64,000 nt of DNA from Varanus komodoensis. Lineage: Eukaryota > Chordata > Lepidosauria > Squamata > Varanidae. Below, one piece after another: positions 11,402-22,567 of this stretch (its first letter is position 1; each line of letters starts with the position of its first letter). Below the pieces are notes generated by a model, which saw nothing but the letters and a program-made list of their open reading frames with translations, was not told the DNA's origin and did not search any database. The position numbers and the translations under genes are program-made. The stretch lies in NCBI RefSeq assembly GCF_004798865.1, contig NW_025335268.1, positions 50,584,959 to 50,648,958 of the forward strand, in the 5' to 3' direction.

Positions 11402-11599
11402 GCTGGCTTCAGACAACATGATAGTCCACACTCAAGGGTTAAGTATGGGTTAAGTGCATAGAAATGCAATGCTAATGCTCATAATAATAATCGTCTGTAA
11501 GCTCAGTAGGATTTTGAGAGCATAATACTGCAACAATCCACCGTTCAATGAAAATCCACCCCTCTCAGCCCATGTTGCTATTGCGTTGTCTGAACCCAG
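11402..11599. mobile_element. Foldback MITE, hAT-like
   Basis: The ends are inverted: left 'tggcttcagacaac' at 11402-11415 and right 'gttgtctgaaccca' at 11585-11598, whose reverse complement is 'tgggttcagacaac'. The similarity continues inwards with decay. There is no coding capacity. The termini resemble those of other foldback elements here (34267, 52603, 57395). I found no clear 8 bp duplication. Confidence 0.5.
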
Positions 11600-12245
11600 T
11601 CACTGTGTCTTGACTGAAATGTATCATTCACTCTCCTCCCCGCAACACTGGGGGGAAATGCCTCCCACATATGGTGTAGGATTCATCCTCACAGTGTGAT
11701 TATTACAAGTATCACTGTTTACATGATGTAAATTGCACGGGCTCAGACACTGGCGCCTGCTGCCACCAGTGTGTATCTGTGGCTGGCCTCGTTGTACATC
11801 CTGGCCCTTCTTCTTGGCTACTGTCTTTCCCCTCCTTTGGCGCGTCTTGAACCCTTGTCCCAGGAGGGACTGCAAGCCCTGGCTCCCAGTCTTGTCCTTC
11901 TGGGCCCCTGATCCAGTCTTCCAGGAGTCCCAGAGGTGTTCATCTGCTTTTCCTGAACCAGTATGTGTCTGCTGGCTTCCTAGCTTTTACGAAACCCTTT
12001 TCCAATCAAACTGCTTGGAATGCCTTTCCTAAGGGCTAGTTACTTGCAGTAAGAGCTTTAAGCTAAAATATGCTGGCATTTTTGGCAATGCCCCATCTTC
12101 CTTTGGCTCTACTCCCTTTGCCTTTCAGCCTCACACAAGATCTTCTGAAATGTTTTAGGCCTTTGGGATGAAATAAACTATAGATATAAACAGGCTATAG
12201 TGATAATAAATAATTACGTAGCATGTACCTCAGACTGGTCTTATT
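11600..12245. other. Non-coding, nothing recognised
   Basis: A 99-codon plus frame and an 83-codon minus frame overlap without family resemblance. Confidence 0.45.
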
Positions 12246-12501
12246 GTTTACTCCTATGTGAGACTGCACAACCCTGATTTGAATTGGGTCTACTGCACTC
12301 TAGGAGCAGAAGGCTACATTTCTCCCTAGCACATAATTTATTTTCTGAAATCTTTCCCTGCATCAGTGTGTGCATTAAAAGAAAGAGAGAGAGCAAGAGT
12401 AATTTCAGAAAAAAAGGTGAGGAGAAGAGGTAACCCTGCCCTTCCAGTGTGCTGCATACCTGATCCAAATTGGGACTGTGTACACTTACACAAGAGTAAA
12501 G
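12246..12501. mobile_element. Foldback element with about 60 bp inverted ends
   Basis: The left end 'gtttactcctatgtgagact' pairs with the right end, whose reverse complement begins 'ctttactcttgtgtaagtg'. Imperfect pairing continues for roughly 60 bp, including 'gatttgaattggg' against 'aatttggatcagg'. The unpaired centre is about 135 bp. This is a typical MITE layout; the family is unknown to me. Confidence 0.5.
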
Positions 12502-12544
12502 CATATGAACAGTCTCAACTCCATGCTATGTGATTAGTGAAAGA

Positions 12545-12935
12545 TGTAGCTTAGCACACGGTGTACTTTCTACAGGTGTCTTGTTTAGGAAGCTATGTGG
12601 GAGCTTCTGTTCTGTATCTCCCCTGCTGTGCCCTCAGTGGTCGTGATCATGCTTGCAAAATCGTGGTGGTGAGGAACGTACGAGGACTTGAATTGTATCC
12701 TATAAGGATGTCTGGGCCTGGCAGAAGCCGAGTCCTTGCTGGCTGGATCCTTCAGGCTGAAGGAGCAGGGCATGTGTGCCAGGAGTGTGTCTTGGTAACA
12801 GTTACGATAGTGAACTTGTGCCATATAGCTGATGGTAGAGAACCTATTTTCTGGATGGAGATCAATGCCATGGGTAGCTCCTGTAAAGCTCAAAAGAAAA
12901 GCATGGTCCAAGAGCCCCCCTGAGCCCCCCTGGCT
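12545..12935. other. Unclassified block open on both strands
   Basis: A 120-codon plus frame (12561-12923) and a 108-codon minus frame (12585-12911) overlap almost completely. Neither shows a known domain. The text looks repeat-like (I have the impression of similar sequence in other squamates), but I cannot name a family. It lies directly upstream of a Sauria SINE insertion. Confidence 0.3.
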
Positions 12936-13139
12936 TTGTCACTGGAACAATCCCTGCTCGGTGGGCTTTGGAAGTATTCCCAGGAATGCTGGAGGCATGT
13001 TTCCCATTTTTACAGCATGTTTGTCTTTTCTGGCTGTGCATTTTTCCCCTCCCGGGCTGATCATTTATTGAACATGGTGGCTGTACTGCCAGTTTATCGC
13101 TGGATCTTATATAACATGTTGTAGGATTGCTCTGTTGTT
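12936..13139. other. Non-coding, nothing recognised
   Basis: Short spacer before the SINE, with no recognised feature. Confidence 0.4.
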
Positions 13140-13383
13140 TAACCTGCATAAAAAGGTAAAGGTTTCCCCTTGACATTAAGTCCAGTCATGTCTGACTCTA
13201 GGGGGCAGTGCTCATCTCCGTTTCCTAGCCGAGGGAGCCAGCGTTTGTCCGCAGACAGTCTCCGTGGTCATGTGGCCGGCATGACTAAACACCGAAGTGC
13301 ACGGAACGCTGTTACCTGTCCACTGAAGTGGTACCTTTTTATATACTTGCATTTGCATGCTTTCGAACTGCATAACCTGCATA
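13140..13383 (-). mobile_element. Sauria-type SINE, 5' truncated, minus strand, perfect 11 bp TSD
   Basis: The insert 13151-13372 is flanked by perfect direct repeats 'taacctgcata' at 13140-13150 and 13373-13383. On the minus strand it ends with 'gtcagacatgactggactta' and then 'aaggggaaacctttacc', the Bov-B-like tail of Sauria SINEs. The copy stops at 'tgcagttcgaaagcatgc', so the tRNA-like head is missing. Sauria SINEs are known from squamates and are thought to use Bov-B LINE machinery. The intact duplication suggests a moderately young insertion. Confidence 0.88.
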
Positions 13384-13992
13384 GTCATTTCTAAATCAAA
13401 GGCTTACTGGGAAAAATATTCACATGTGAGCAGATACTGAATTTGTACTAGAGCTTTTAATATATACACCTATACATTTGTTTTGGTTTTTCTGTGCTTT
13501 TTTTTGCCTCAAGGAACTACTTACAAAATAATGCAAGCAATAGTCATCTGATACCATTTCAGTTGCAGAGTTGCAGAGTTTCCATGAATTATTCTGGCCA
13601 CACAAAAGGAACTTTATGGAATGAAGAAACAGTATACAAAACTAAATTGCGGACTGAAATAACAAATTATTTCCTTACAAATAAATGTTTGCTGCCTATT
13701 TTGATATTGCTTTTTAATCCTAATTTTCAAAGTTTTTCTTTTATTTCCCTTGTTTATGTTATGACCTATGGTTACAACAATAAAATTTAATTCTATTCTA
13801 TTTCCCTTGGCTTTTGTTTTTGTTTTTTTTTTTTTTTGTTTTTTAAGAACCCTACATCCAAATGTTTATTTTCAATGTTTTCTTATTGACTCACCGATTG
13901 GTCGAGAAGTAGCACTATTAATAAATGCCATTTATCAAGTAGTCTGAAGGCTCACAGCTATAAGTGACACAACTATGAGATACTCAGCAAGC
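13384..13992. other. Non-coding with a poly-T tract
   Basis: AT-rich sequence with a T-rich tract at 13811-13843. No gene was found. Confidence 0.5.
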
Positions 13993-13993
13993 A

Positions 13994-15605
13994 AAAAATA
14001 AAAATAAATTAATTAACTGATTGATATCTATGCTGCCCAAGAGCTGAAACTCTCTGGGAACTTTATAACATTTAAAACCATAAAATGCATTATGAAACTC
14101 TAACATAAAATAAAAGTAAAGACCAAAGTAAAACCTGAGAGTAGTACAAAAATTTGAAAAACAGTCAACGATCCCAAAAAGCAAAAACGGAAAGACTAAT
14201 ATTCTTGGGAAAATCCAATCTGAACCTGGTGCTGGAAAGCATGCCAGGCAAGCTCATCCCACAGCTGGGCTGCCACAGCCCTCTTAGTGACCCACCTCAC
14301 TCCTTCTGGCAGGGGCTCCAGGAGAAGGACCATGTGGGTGCTCTTAGGACCTAGGCAGGTATGTATGTGATGTTTCAGGTAAACTGACCCCAAACTACTT
14401 AGGGCTCTGAAGGTTAATGCTAGCATTTTGAACTAGGCCTGGACATGGACTGGAGCCAATGCAAACTGTAGTGTGCTGATCTAATTTGATCACATTGGCC
14501 AGTCCCCATTAGCAATCTTGCTGTATTTCCAGATCAATTCCAAAGGCAACTCAAAGTATAATGCATTGCAGTAATCTAGCCAAGAGGTTATCAGAGCACA
14601 GGTCACTGTAACTAGCATATCCCTGTTCAGATAAGGATAAATTTGGTGTACCTGCTTAAAGTGATACAAAGATGCCCTGTGCCACTGAGTTCACCTGTGC
14701 CTCTAGTGACAATTGTCTCTTTATTCTTTCCAGTGCCAGGCCAAAACCCTTTTATTTTCCCAATGTTTTAAGACCTGACTGTTTTAATTGAGTTTTTATT
14801 GCTAAATTTTGGGACACTGTGTTTTAATTTCTCTTTTCTTTTCTTACATTTTGTATTGTTAAACTGTCCTGAGACTTTGGTAATGGGACAGTCTACAAAA
14901 GTTTAAATAAATAAATGAATCTTGAAGCACCCCCAAGAGCAACCCCAAACTACAAAGCTAACCCTTTATGGGGACCACAGCCACTCTAGAACAGGTTGAA
15001 TATCAATTATCTGGGCAGAAAAACCACCCTGTAACAGTACCCCTACCTTGTTTCAGTTAAATCTCAGTTTGCTGGTTCTCATCTAGTTTATCACTATGCT
15101 CAAGCACTGATTAAGAATGGCCGCCACCTCCTCTTAATTTGATGAAAAGAAAGGGTGGTAGTGGGGGTCATCTTCCTACGGATGACATCTCACCTTGCTC
15201 CCCCAGAGATTCCATATAGTTGTCAAACAGTACAGGAGACAGTATCAACCCCTCTCCCCACCACCCCACTCCAGCATAGCTGCTATAGCAAATAATGACA
15301 ATCCCCCTTCATCTGAAACTGGCCATCCAAGCAGAAGTGGAACAGCTCCACTGCAGTTCCTCCAATGCCCAACCCAGTCAGCTTTTCCGGAAGGATACCA
15401 TGGCTCATGGCATGGAAGGCCACAGGACAGGTCACACTCTCCCTGTCCCTTTTCAAGCATAGATCATCCAACAGGGTGACCAGGGAGGTTTCTGTGCCAA
15501 AACCAGGCCTGGAGCCCAACTGAAATGGATCAGGACAATCTGTTTCTCTCAACAGTGCCTGGCATTGCCTGGCAACCACCAGCTCGAGCCCCCTGCCTAG
15601 AAGAG
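13994..15605 (-). mobile_element. L2 LINE, minus strand, interrupted by an opposite-strand L2 tail
   Basis: Minus-strand translation gives VVARQCQALLRETD, PFQLGSRPGFGTETSLVTLL and 'FDNYMESLGE' (15590-15190), then LDYCNALYFELPL (14590-14550) and LALTFRALSSLGSVYL (14420-14370). These are consecutive parts of the L2 reverse transcriptase and C-terminal region. The 3' UTR ends at an A/T-rich tail near 13994-14015. Many frame breaks and missing parts show that it is inactive. A plus-strand L2 tail (14713-14923) splits it. Confidence 0.88.
14713..14923 (+). mobile_element. L2 LINE 3' end inserted in the opposite-strand L2
   Basis: The sequence 'cagtgccaggccaaaaccct' matches the L2 C-terminal 'FQCQAKT' coding segment. 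A 3' UTR follows, ending in 'gggacagtctacaaaagt' and an AAATAAAT tail. The host L2 resumes on both sides ('gtgcctctagtgacaa' before, 'gaagcacccccaagagc' after). The insertion left little or no target duplication, as is usual for L2. Confidence 0.8.
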
Positions 15606-16433
15606 GAATGTGATAGATTATATGAGAAATTATGACACCACATACACACCATCATTTTGTAATCTGCATTAATCTGAGATAACTGCCACTCCTGGAACTA
15701 CACTTATAACCACTAATGTGATTAACATTCTCATCAGCTTAGATTAAAAGGCTGAAAGAAATTCACATTCAAACCTTACTTTAATTGAATATAATTGTAC
15801 AACAGGGTGAATGTGAATAGCATGAAACTTTGTAAAGTGTCTTAGGTATCTAAGAAGCAGTGGCTACTCACATCAAGGGAACTTGACATCTGGGGTTTTG
15901 GAATATGTTTAAGAGACAAGACTTCCCCTTGCGGAAGCCACGCTGATTCCCACCCCCCCTCAGCAAGGCTTGTCCCACTACTCTAAAAGCCCATGGTTTA
16001 TTACCCGCAAACTAGCCAAAATGAAATGCCATGGTTCATTGATGAGTTATGAACGATAATCGCAACTCATGTAAACTACATTTTCATTGCATACAAATGT
16101 AAAACCATGGTTTGTTCATGGGTTGTTTTGCTCAGGAGACCTGTATTGGGTCTTCTGTGGACAAAAGTAATTAAAAGTAAATAAATTGGCCACTCTATGT
16201 GCCAGTACTACATTTGTGATACATAGAGAATGCAGGCAAAGGGTGGATGGATGAGACAAAGTCAAGTACTGAGAAATGAAAGCAGTTTGTTCAGTGATCT
16301 GCCATGAAGATCCCATGCAGGGCAACAAACCGTGGTTTAACCAGGTGTTAAATGCATCTATCAAACTACATTTGTGTTCAATGGGTTTTATCCCAACAAA
16401 TATATACAGCAATATATGTAGCCTTATAGGCTA
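15606..16433. other. Non-coding; possible foldback remnants near 15990-16340
   Basis: Segments such as 'cccatggtttattacccgca' (15991) and 'aaaccatggtttgttcatgg' (16102) resemble foldback-element arms, but no matching termini were found. There is no gene. Confidence 0.35.
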
Positions 16434-16515
16434 CAATCCGATACTAACATTTCTTTGTGACTAGGGTCCTCTGAATGCATTGGATCTTACTTATGAGTCG
16501 ACATCCATAGGATCA
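16434..16515. mobile_element. Short foldback repeat, degraded
   Basis: 'caatccgatac' at the left and 'ccataggatcatg' at the right are inverted, with 'cttacttatgagtcgacat' inside. From memory this layout fits a repeat common in reptiles whose arms read 'aatcctatgcatgtttactc'. Confidence 0.4.
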
Positions 16516-16569
16516 TGCTGCTAATGAAGCATTCCTTTCAGTAGAAAGGGGGGAATCAACGCATAGGTC

Positions 16570-16668
16570 AGCCTTCCCCAACCTGCTGCCCTCTAAATGC
16601 GATGTACTATAGATCCAATTGTTTCCAGCCAGCAGGGCCACAGCACATCTGGAAAGCACATCTGGAAT
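16570..16668. mobile_element. hAT-like MITE, partial
   Basis: It begins 'cagccttccccaacctgctg', a canonical hAT-type terminus, followed by 'gccctctaaatgcgatg' where related copies have 'gccctccagatgt'. The right end is truncated or decayed. It is related to the copies at 25052 and 30457. Confidence 0.5.
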
Positions 16669-17079
16669 GGAGGTGCAGATTATGGATTGTGCCATTATTA
16701 ATCTATTTTTTCTTCAAGTAAAACAAAAGGGAAGAAAGTAAACGATGAGATATAGAGCCAAAGGAGGTAGTGTAATACATGGACATGAAAATCGTATAGT
16801 GACTTTTTTTTTAAGATAGCCAAATATTATTGCTTGGGAGACATGAGTGTGTTTGCCCAAAGAAGGGCCCAGAAAAACCAAAGCATAGCTTTTGTGAACA
16901 TCTATGAGGCTTCCCTGACCGATCACATTGTGCTTCCTCAGACAGCCCTGTTTGGAACATGCCAGATGTACCGATTCTTCCTCCAAGGGCAGAGTAGAGG
17001 CAGTGAAATAGCAAGGCTCTTCTTTTAATTTCATGTAATCTACAGATCCCACCAGGCTGTTGTTTTATTGATGGCACTC
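16669..17079. other. Non-coding, nothing recognised
   Basis: Overlapping short frames (93 and 112 codons on the minus strand) have no recognisable domain. Confidence 0.45.
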
Positions 17080-17300
17080 TTGAGCTTTTCACTAAGTAAC
17101 TAAATATTTAATGATGTTTTCAAAAAACATATTGAATGTTGGATTTTCTTGACATAAAGCTTGTACTGGAAGAGTCAAATTGCTAGAGAGACTTTAAACT
17201 GATTAAATGAATATTTCAACGTAATAAAATTAACTGTGCAATTTTAAGAAAATGTAGCTCTAATAAGATTTCTGAAAAACAAACAAGATGCTTAGGTAAG
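17080..17300. promoter_or_regulatory. Candidate conserved non-coding block (AT-rich)
   Basis: This stretch is AT-rich and repeat-free, with repeated TTAAAT/TAATT cores and an octamer-like 'taaatgaatattt'. It resembles conserved non-coding DNA by texture only. Confidence 0.15.
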
Positions 17301-19488
17301 GTTATATTCCACCAAGGAGAGATTGGTGTTGACATTTTAGTGGTTTTAAATTGCTGCTGCCAATAATCCCAGTGATGTTAGAATGACAACTCCTTTATGA
17401 TATTGAAATCAACAGAGCAATGCAATGCGAAAGGACAACACAGACTTGTGGTTGCCCTTCTGTTCCCGGGTCTCTGTCTCTAGCCCATTGTACTTTTGCA
17501 GAATATCTCTTTGAAGTGTATGCCCTATTTTAACACTTTAGCTCTCCTTTATCATGTTTCTCATTTCTGTCTGCCAACAGAAGCCCTGAAAGCTACTCTT
17601 TGCTGCAGCACTTTCCATTTCTGTCCTTTGCAACCATTGTTTTATCCAATGCACATCCAGGACTTTCCAAACTTACCCAAGATGAACAGTCCCCAGTAGA
17701 AATGTGGCAATGAATCAAGAAGATGGCACTTAAGTGATAATTTCAATGCTGGAACAGCATCATGAAATTTTGAACCTTATAATTATCTGGTTCATAATAT
17801 GAATTTTCCTAGCTTGTAATGCAATGCAAGCAAACATCATTTTCCCAGAAGATCTTCTCCAGCATGTAATGTAAAGTGAGGTTTTGCACAAGTGCAGACT
17901 ATAGTTAATAACATTGCCTTTCCTTCGGTCCCCTCACCCACTTTTTTGTCTAAGTCCTAGTCACAAATTTCTACATTTGTACCATCTGGTTATGATAGGG
18001 AAATGAAGATAACCTGGCGCACCCAGTCCACTTACAACATTCTCAGAGCAGACTTGCAGGATGGTGTTTATGTGCCCAGACAAGTCACACCTTTGATCAT
18101 AAGTTCTATTGGAATAAGTCTCCACGGACAGAGATAATTGTAATCGTGTTGGTTACCTGCCCTGAGCCTTTCAGACAGGTCAAGACATAAACTGAAACAG
18201 AAAAACAAATCAATTCATGCTCTGCTCACATTCTCTGATCATTAAAACATGATGTTTTATATTGAATTCTGAACTGCTATTGAGTGAACTGCTTCATAAC
18301 AAATCCTAGGCTAAATGTAAAAATGTGAGCAAGGAAAAGAGTGGCTTTAAAGTATTTGTTTATCCTGCTTCTAAATATAATCTCTTTATGTTACTCATCA
18401 CCTTTGATATTAATGACAACTGGCATATAATTCTGGATAGATAATGAGAAAACCACATGGGGTCCTCACTAACCTAAGTTAACATAATACCTAAATTTCT
18501 CTCCCTGTAACCTGTGAGTTGGATGCATCAATATCCACCCGCAGATAGAAAGTTTCTTCTATCAACAGGATTTTGATTTAGAAAACTTTTCTGCTGGCTA
18601 AATGGGGGAAGAGCTGATCTTTCTTTTCCTCCTCCCACCTTCTGTCCACTTTGTCTCCTGAAGAGATGCTCTGCAATGTTCTGGAGCAGTGGGGGAGGAA
18701 GTGCTGTAGTCTGGAGACTTGTTGAAAGTAGGCTTCCCCCATTTCAGTCAGCAGGAGTGTTCTGAACAGATTCTGCTTGGGAACCTTCCTGCAAGTGAAA
18801 TAAAACATTCTGGATCTAATTTCACAGGGTAGTATTGTATTGCTCCCTGCACTCACAGATGCAACCACTCATATGATGGCATTTTGTGCTTCTAAAACAA
18901 CCCAAAATGAGCGAAATGCTTATTTCTGGAGCTCAGTGGACTTTGCAAATTCTAGAGTTATTTTCAGAAATGCAAAAGCCCTGTTGCTCACTCTCACACA
19001 TCCAAAAGAAGCAGTGGAGACCAAGTAGGAATGGCTGCTGCTATCAAGGGTTAAGAAACAACACAGATAAGTACACCTAAACTTTATTGGGATGGGGCAG
19101 GAAATCACAACATGGAGTTTCCATTTTCTTGGTCCTTGTCTGACGCCTGATACTTCTGTCAGTGGTAATATGTTTGTGAGGCTGGCACATATGTCATAAG
19201 AAAAGAGTAGGAATTTTACTTTTATGGTGTTTACGCTTCTGTGGGATCATAATATTGGAATTATTTATCTTGTTTGTCTATGGTTTTGTCATTCTTTTTG
19301 CAATATAAGAAAAATTGGTATATTTTATTTATTTATTCACATATGTATATGCTGCGTATAGCAACGTGGGCCTCCCCACTTTGTAAATTAAAGGTAAATT
19401 AAGATTAATTGAATGAATATTGATGACAAACATAGCCAGGTGACTATGTAAAAAGTAAGATTAAAGGGAAGAACATTAAAGCCATTGG
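17301..19488. other. Non-coding, nothing recognised
   Basis: About 2.2 kb without a recognised repeat or gene. The longest frame is 96 codons (minus strand, 18578-18868), with no family resemblance. Confidence 0.5.
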
Positions 19489-19658
19489 CTGTGTTCACAC
19501 AGTAGAGCAACCTACACTTGTCTGGGTATAGGTTGTCGTTGAACTGTGGATTGTTGAGCTGTGATGGATGTGAGTGCAGCTGCGCTAACAAAACATGGTT
19601 TGTTTGTTATCCACAAATTACCCACACTTCAGTGACAATCCACACTTCTGTGAAACAA
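19489..19658. mobile_element. Foldback element, hAT-like, decayed
   Basis: The left terminus 'ctgtgttcacacag' and inner 'gaactgtggattgttgagct' find weaker inverted partners at the right ('gacaatccacacttctgtga'). The pattern fits the 'ggttcacac' foldback family at 34267 and 57395. Confidence 0.4.
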
Positions 19659-20335
19659 CCTTTCAAGTGCTTGAACATCATCAGTCATCTCTTCTCAAGA
19701 ATAAACATGAGCAGTTCTTCCAGTCCCTCTTCACAGGGCTTTGTTTCCAGTCCTATGATCATTTTCTTTGCCCTTCTCAGAACCTTTTCCAGTTTATCTC
19801 CATCTTTCTTAAACTCTGGTGCCCAGAACTGGGCACAGAACTCAAGATGAAGTCTAATCAGCACTGAGCAAAGGTGAACTAGTACTTTGCGTGATTTGGA
19901 AGTGATACCTCTATTCATACAGCCCCAAATAGTTTTGCCTTTTTTTGCAACCACATCACATGGTTGACTCACATTCAGCTCGTGATCTAGAACGTTCCAA
20001 GAACCTTGCTTGTGTTAAGCCAAGTATCGCCCATCTTGTAGCTGTCATGTGGGTTCCTTTCCCTAGCTGTACAATTTGGCATTTATCCCTATTAAATTTC
20101 CTTCTGTTGTTTCAACCCAGTGCTTCAACCTATCAAGCTCACTTTGAATTTTGTTTCTGTTTTCCAGGATATTAGCTATTCCACCCAATATTGTATCAAC
20201 TGAAAATTGACTGAATCTCCTCATCCAAATGATTAATAAAAACACTGAAGACCACTAGGCCCAGAACTGAACCTGTGATACCCAACTCATCGCCTCTTCC
20301 CAGTTTGAGAAGGTGTCATTAATAAGTACCCAAAC
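19659..20335 (-). mobile_element. CR1 LINE fragment, minus strand
   Basis: The minus strand encodes a CR1 reverse transcriptase C-terminal region with readable order: GGIANILENRNKIQSELDRL (about 20180-20115), MSQPCDVVAKKGKTIWGCMN (19972-19913), HLEFCAQFWAPEFKKD and LEKVLRRAKKMIIGLE. These match the CR1 hallmarks 'HLEYCVQFWAP' and 'LERVQRRATKMIRGLE'. The two main frames are offset, so the copy is broken. The 3' UTR is absent or unrecognisable. Confidence 0.92.
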
Positions 20336-22505
20336 ATATTAACTTTCCTCCTGAAATTAATAGATTCTTTCTGGCTTCACCTCTTTGCAATAAAACTATC
20401 AGAATGAGTAAACTGGTGCAGTATCAATTCTAGCCTGAAGTGCTGCAAGAGAATAATAGTTTACAAGAGCTTTACCTATAGGATAAAGCACTAATAGGAC
20501 AATCGTTAGTCTGTCATACCGAGAGTTGTAGTTGTCTGGATTTTTTTTGGAGAGAGAGAGTTGTGTTGTACTGTTTCATTTGAGAAAAAAGGTAACTGTT
20601 TCTAAAGCACTGAGCAATTTTACCGCTCCCTCCATTTGCTCTAGACAGTCTTTAAAGGATCCAGTATCATAGGTGCCCTTGCCCCAAGCTATTCTGTTTT
20701 ACAGTATGATGAAGTATTCAGAATGATATCAAGGTGGGATGGATGAGCGAGATGGATGATATAAAATGGCTCCAACTTTAATAAAGAAACCTTTACTTAC
20801 AGCTGTCCTCTTCTTCAGTGATACATTTGACGACATAACAGGCGTAGACGAATCCTGCCAGCTTAAACAAAATGGAACAATATTAGATATACAGTAAAAG
20901 TGACAAGAATCCTCAACAAAGGTGTGTGCATGTAAGAAAAATATAACATTTGCTGTATTTTGCTATGAATGCTGCCATTCTTTAACATAGTTATGTATTT
21001 TCAGCAACAGCCATCCTCCTAGAAAAATCATGATGGCAATATGGGTCTACTGCAGTGATGCAGAATTTGCTTTTAAATTCATGCACTTCTTCCTTCCACC
21101 CAGAAATGAGATCCATGCAAGCTCCATTGAGACTAAACATAGAAGGAGGGGGTGTACACAGTCTATCTCGTCAAATTTGTCACCCTCCATTCATGGATGA
21201 TCACTCCTTGAAGAGGAGAAGCTGCTGCATTTCTGGAGGCTTTGAATACTGAATACAGCTATAGAAAATTAGTGTTTCAGTTAGGGGCCCTTGCACAGAA
21301 TCACAGCACACCCTGATATTATCCCTTCCACAATATGCCTGGAAGCTTCTCTCCAGCACAACACCTACTTGCATATAATAAATAGGTGAATAGCCCATGG
21401 ACATGCTACTGAGATAGGCAGACATTGAGGTTGTGGGATCTACGTTATTGTTTACTAGAACTCTGATTTTCACTGACCAGAGACAGATAAAAAATAGCAG
21501 CTCAGGCAGGTGGACATACACTAGGAATTAAGGAAAAGGGTGCCTTTGAATATGTACACATCCCAGAAATTTGGGATTAACACTAGAGCCCAGGTCACAA
21601 GTCTTTTCACACAAAATGCCACTCCTCAGTGTCCCAAAGCTTTCTTTTCAGCAACTGAATTTAGGAGTAAAAAGCTTTCTAGCTGTTGCTATTGCTGACA
21701 ATTGGGAGTCAAAACACTCCTTCAACTACTGCAGATCAATAGATTTGAAACTAAGTTCTGTCAACCACTGGTGTATTTTGCTTCACACCTTTATGCAAAT
21801 CTGTCTGGTGTAAAAGGAAAGAGCAAGAGAGCAAGCATGGTGTCCAGAGAATCTTAAACATATAAAATTCAATATTCAATACAAACAAAATATTCAATAC
21901 ATTAGCAAGCAAAAGCAAATGCATCTTCTCCTCACCAACTCATCAGTTCTACATCCTCTGCTGTCTGTAGCATGAGGATAAAAATAGGGGCCACTTCTAT
22001 TGTAAGGATGTGACAGTAATGAATGTCAACTGCTTTGAACACTTTACAACATTCATATACACTTTCATATAACATTGCGCTTTATAGTGAAGAACCCGGA
22101 TCCACTGAAGAACTAACAAATCAACCTTCACCAAATGGTGAAGGCAATAAAATAGGATCTGTATTGTTTATTCCACTCGGGATTACAGGGAATTTCCAGT
22201 AGGAGCATGAGGCACTTGTGCCATCACATTCCTCATGGCGATTATACGAGCAACAGACACACCGACTGAGTTTGTACATCACAAGACACCAAGGTGGGGT
22301 TTTTTTACCCTTGTTGGTTTGTCATGTCGTCCAGACCCAGTTATGAAATTTCAGTGTGGTACCTGGAGAAAAACAATTCATTGTGTGATTGCCACACTAC
22401 ACTGTGACTAGGAGCTCCATTTTGTCAATCTGTGGTAAAAAAAAGTCTCATAGAATCCCCTGGAAAGAGTGGCAACAAAAGAGGGTGTTCTTAGATATCC
22501 TAGCA
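20336..22505. other. Non-coding, nothing recognised
   Basis: About 2.2 kb without a recognised gene or repeat. Frames of up to 106 codons (minus, 21201-21521) appear random. Confidence 0.5.
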
Positions 22506-22509
22506 GCGC

Positions 22510-22566
<57 letters not shown>
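22506..22566. repeat. Alternating purine-pyrimidine tract (GC)n(AC)n
   Basis: Sixty-one bases of unbroken purine-pyrimidine alternation: a GC-dominated part (22506-22522) followed by (CA)n to 22566. Such tracts favour left-handed Z-DNA and are length-unstable. Confidence 0.95.

Positions 22567-22567
<1 letters not shown>

Noticed and set aside
10966-11421. 151-codon plus-strand frame as a possible gene
   Set aside because: Several minus-strand frames overlap it, no domain is recognisable, and its end runs into a foldback element.
19685-19972. 95-codon minus-strand frame as a host gene
   Set aside because: The peptide is clearly CR1 reverse transcriptase, so it belongs to the LINE copy.
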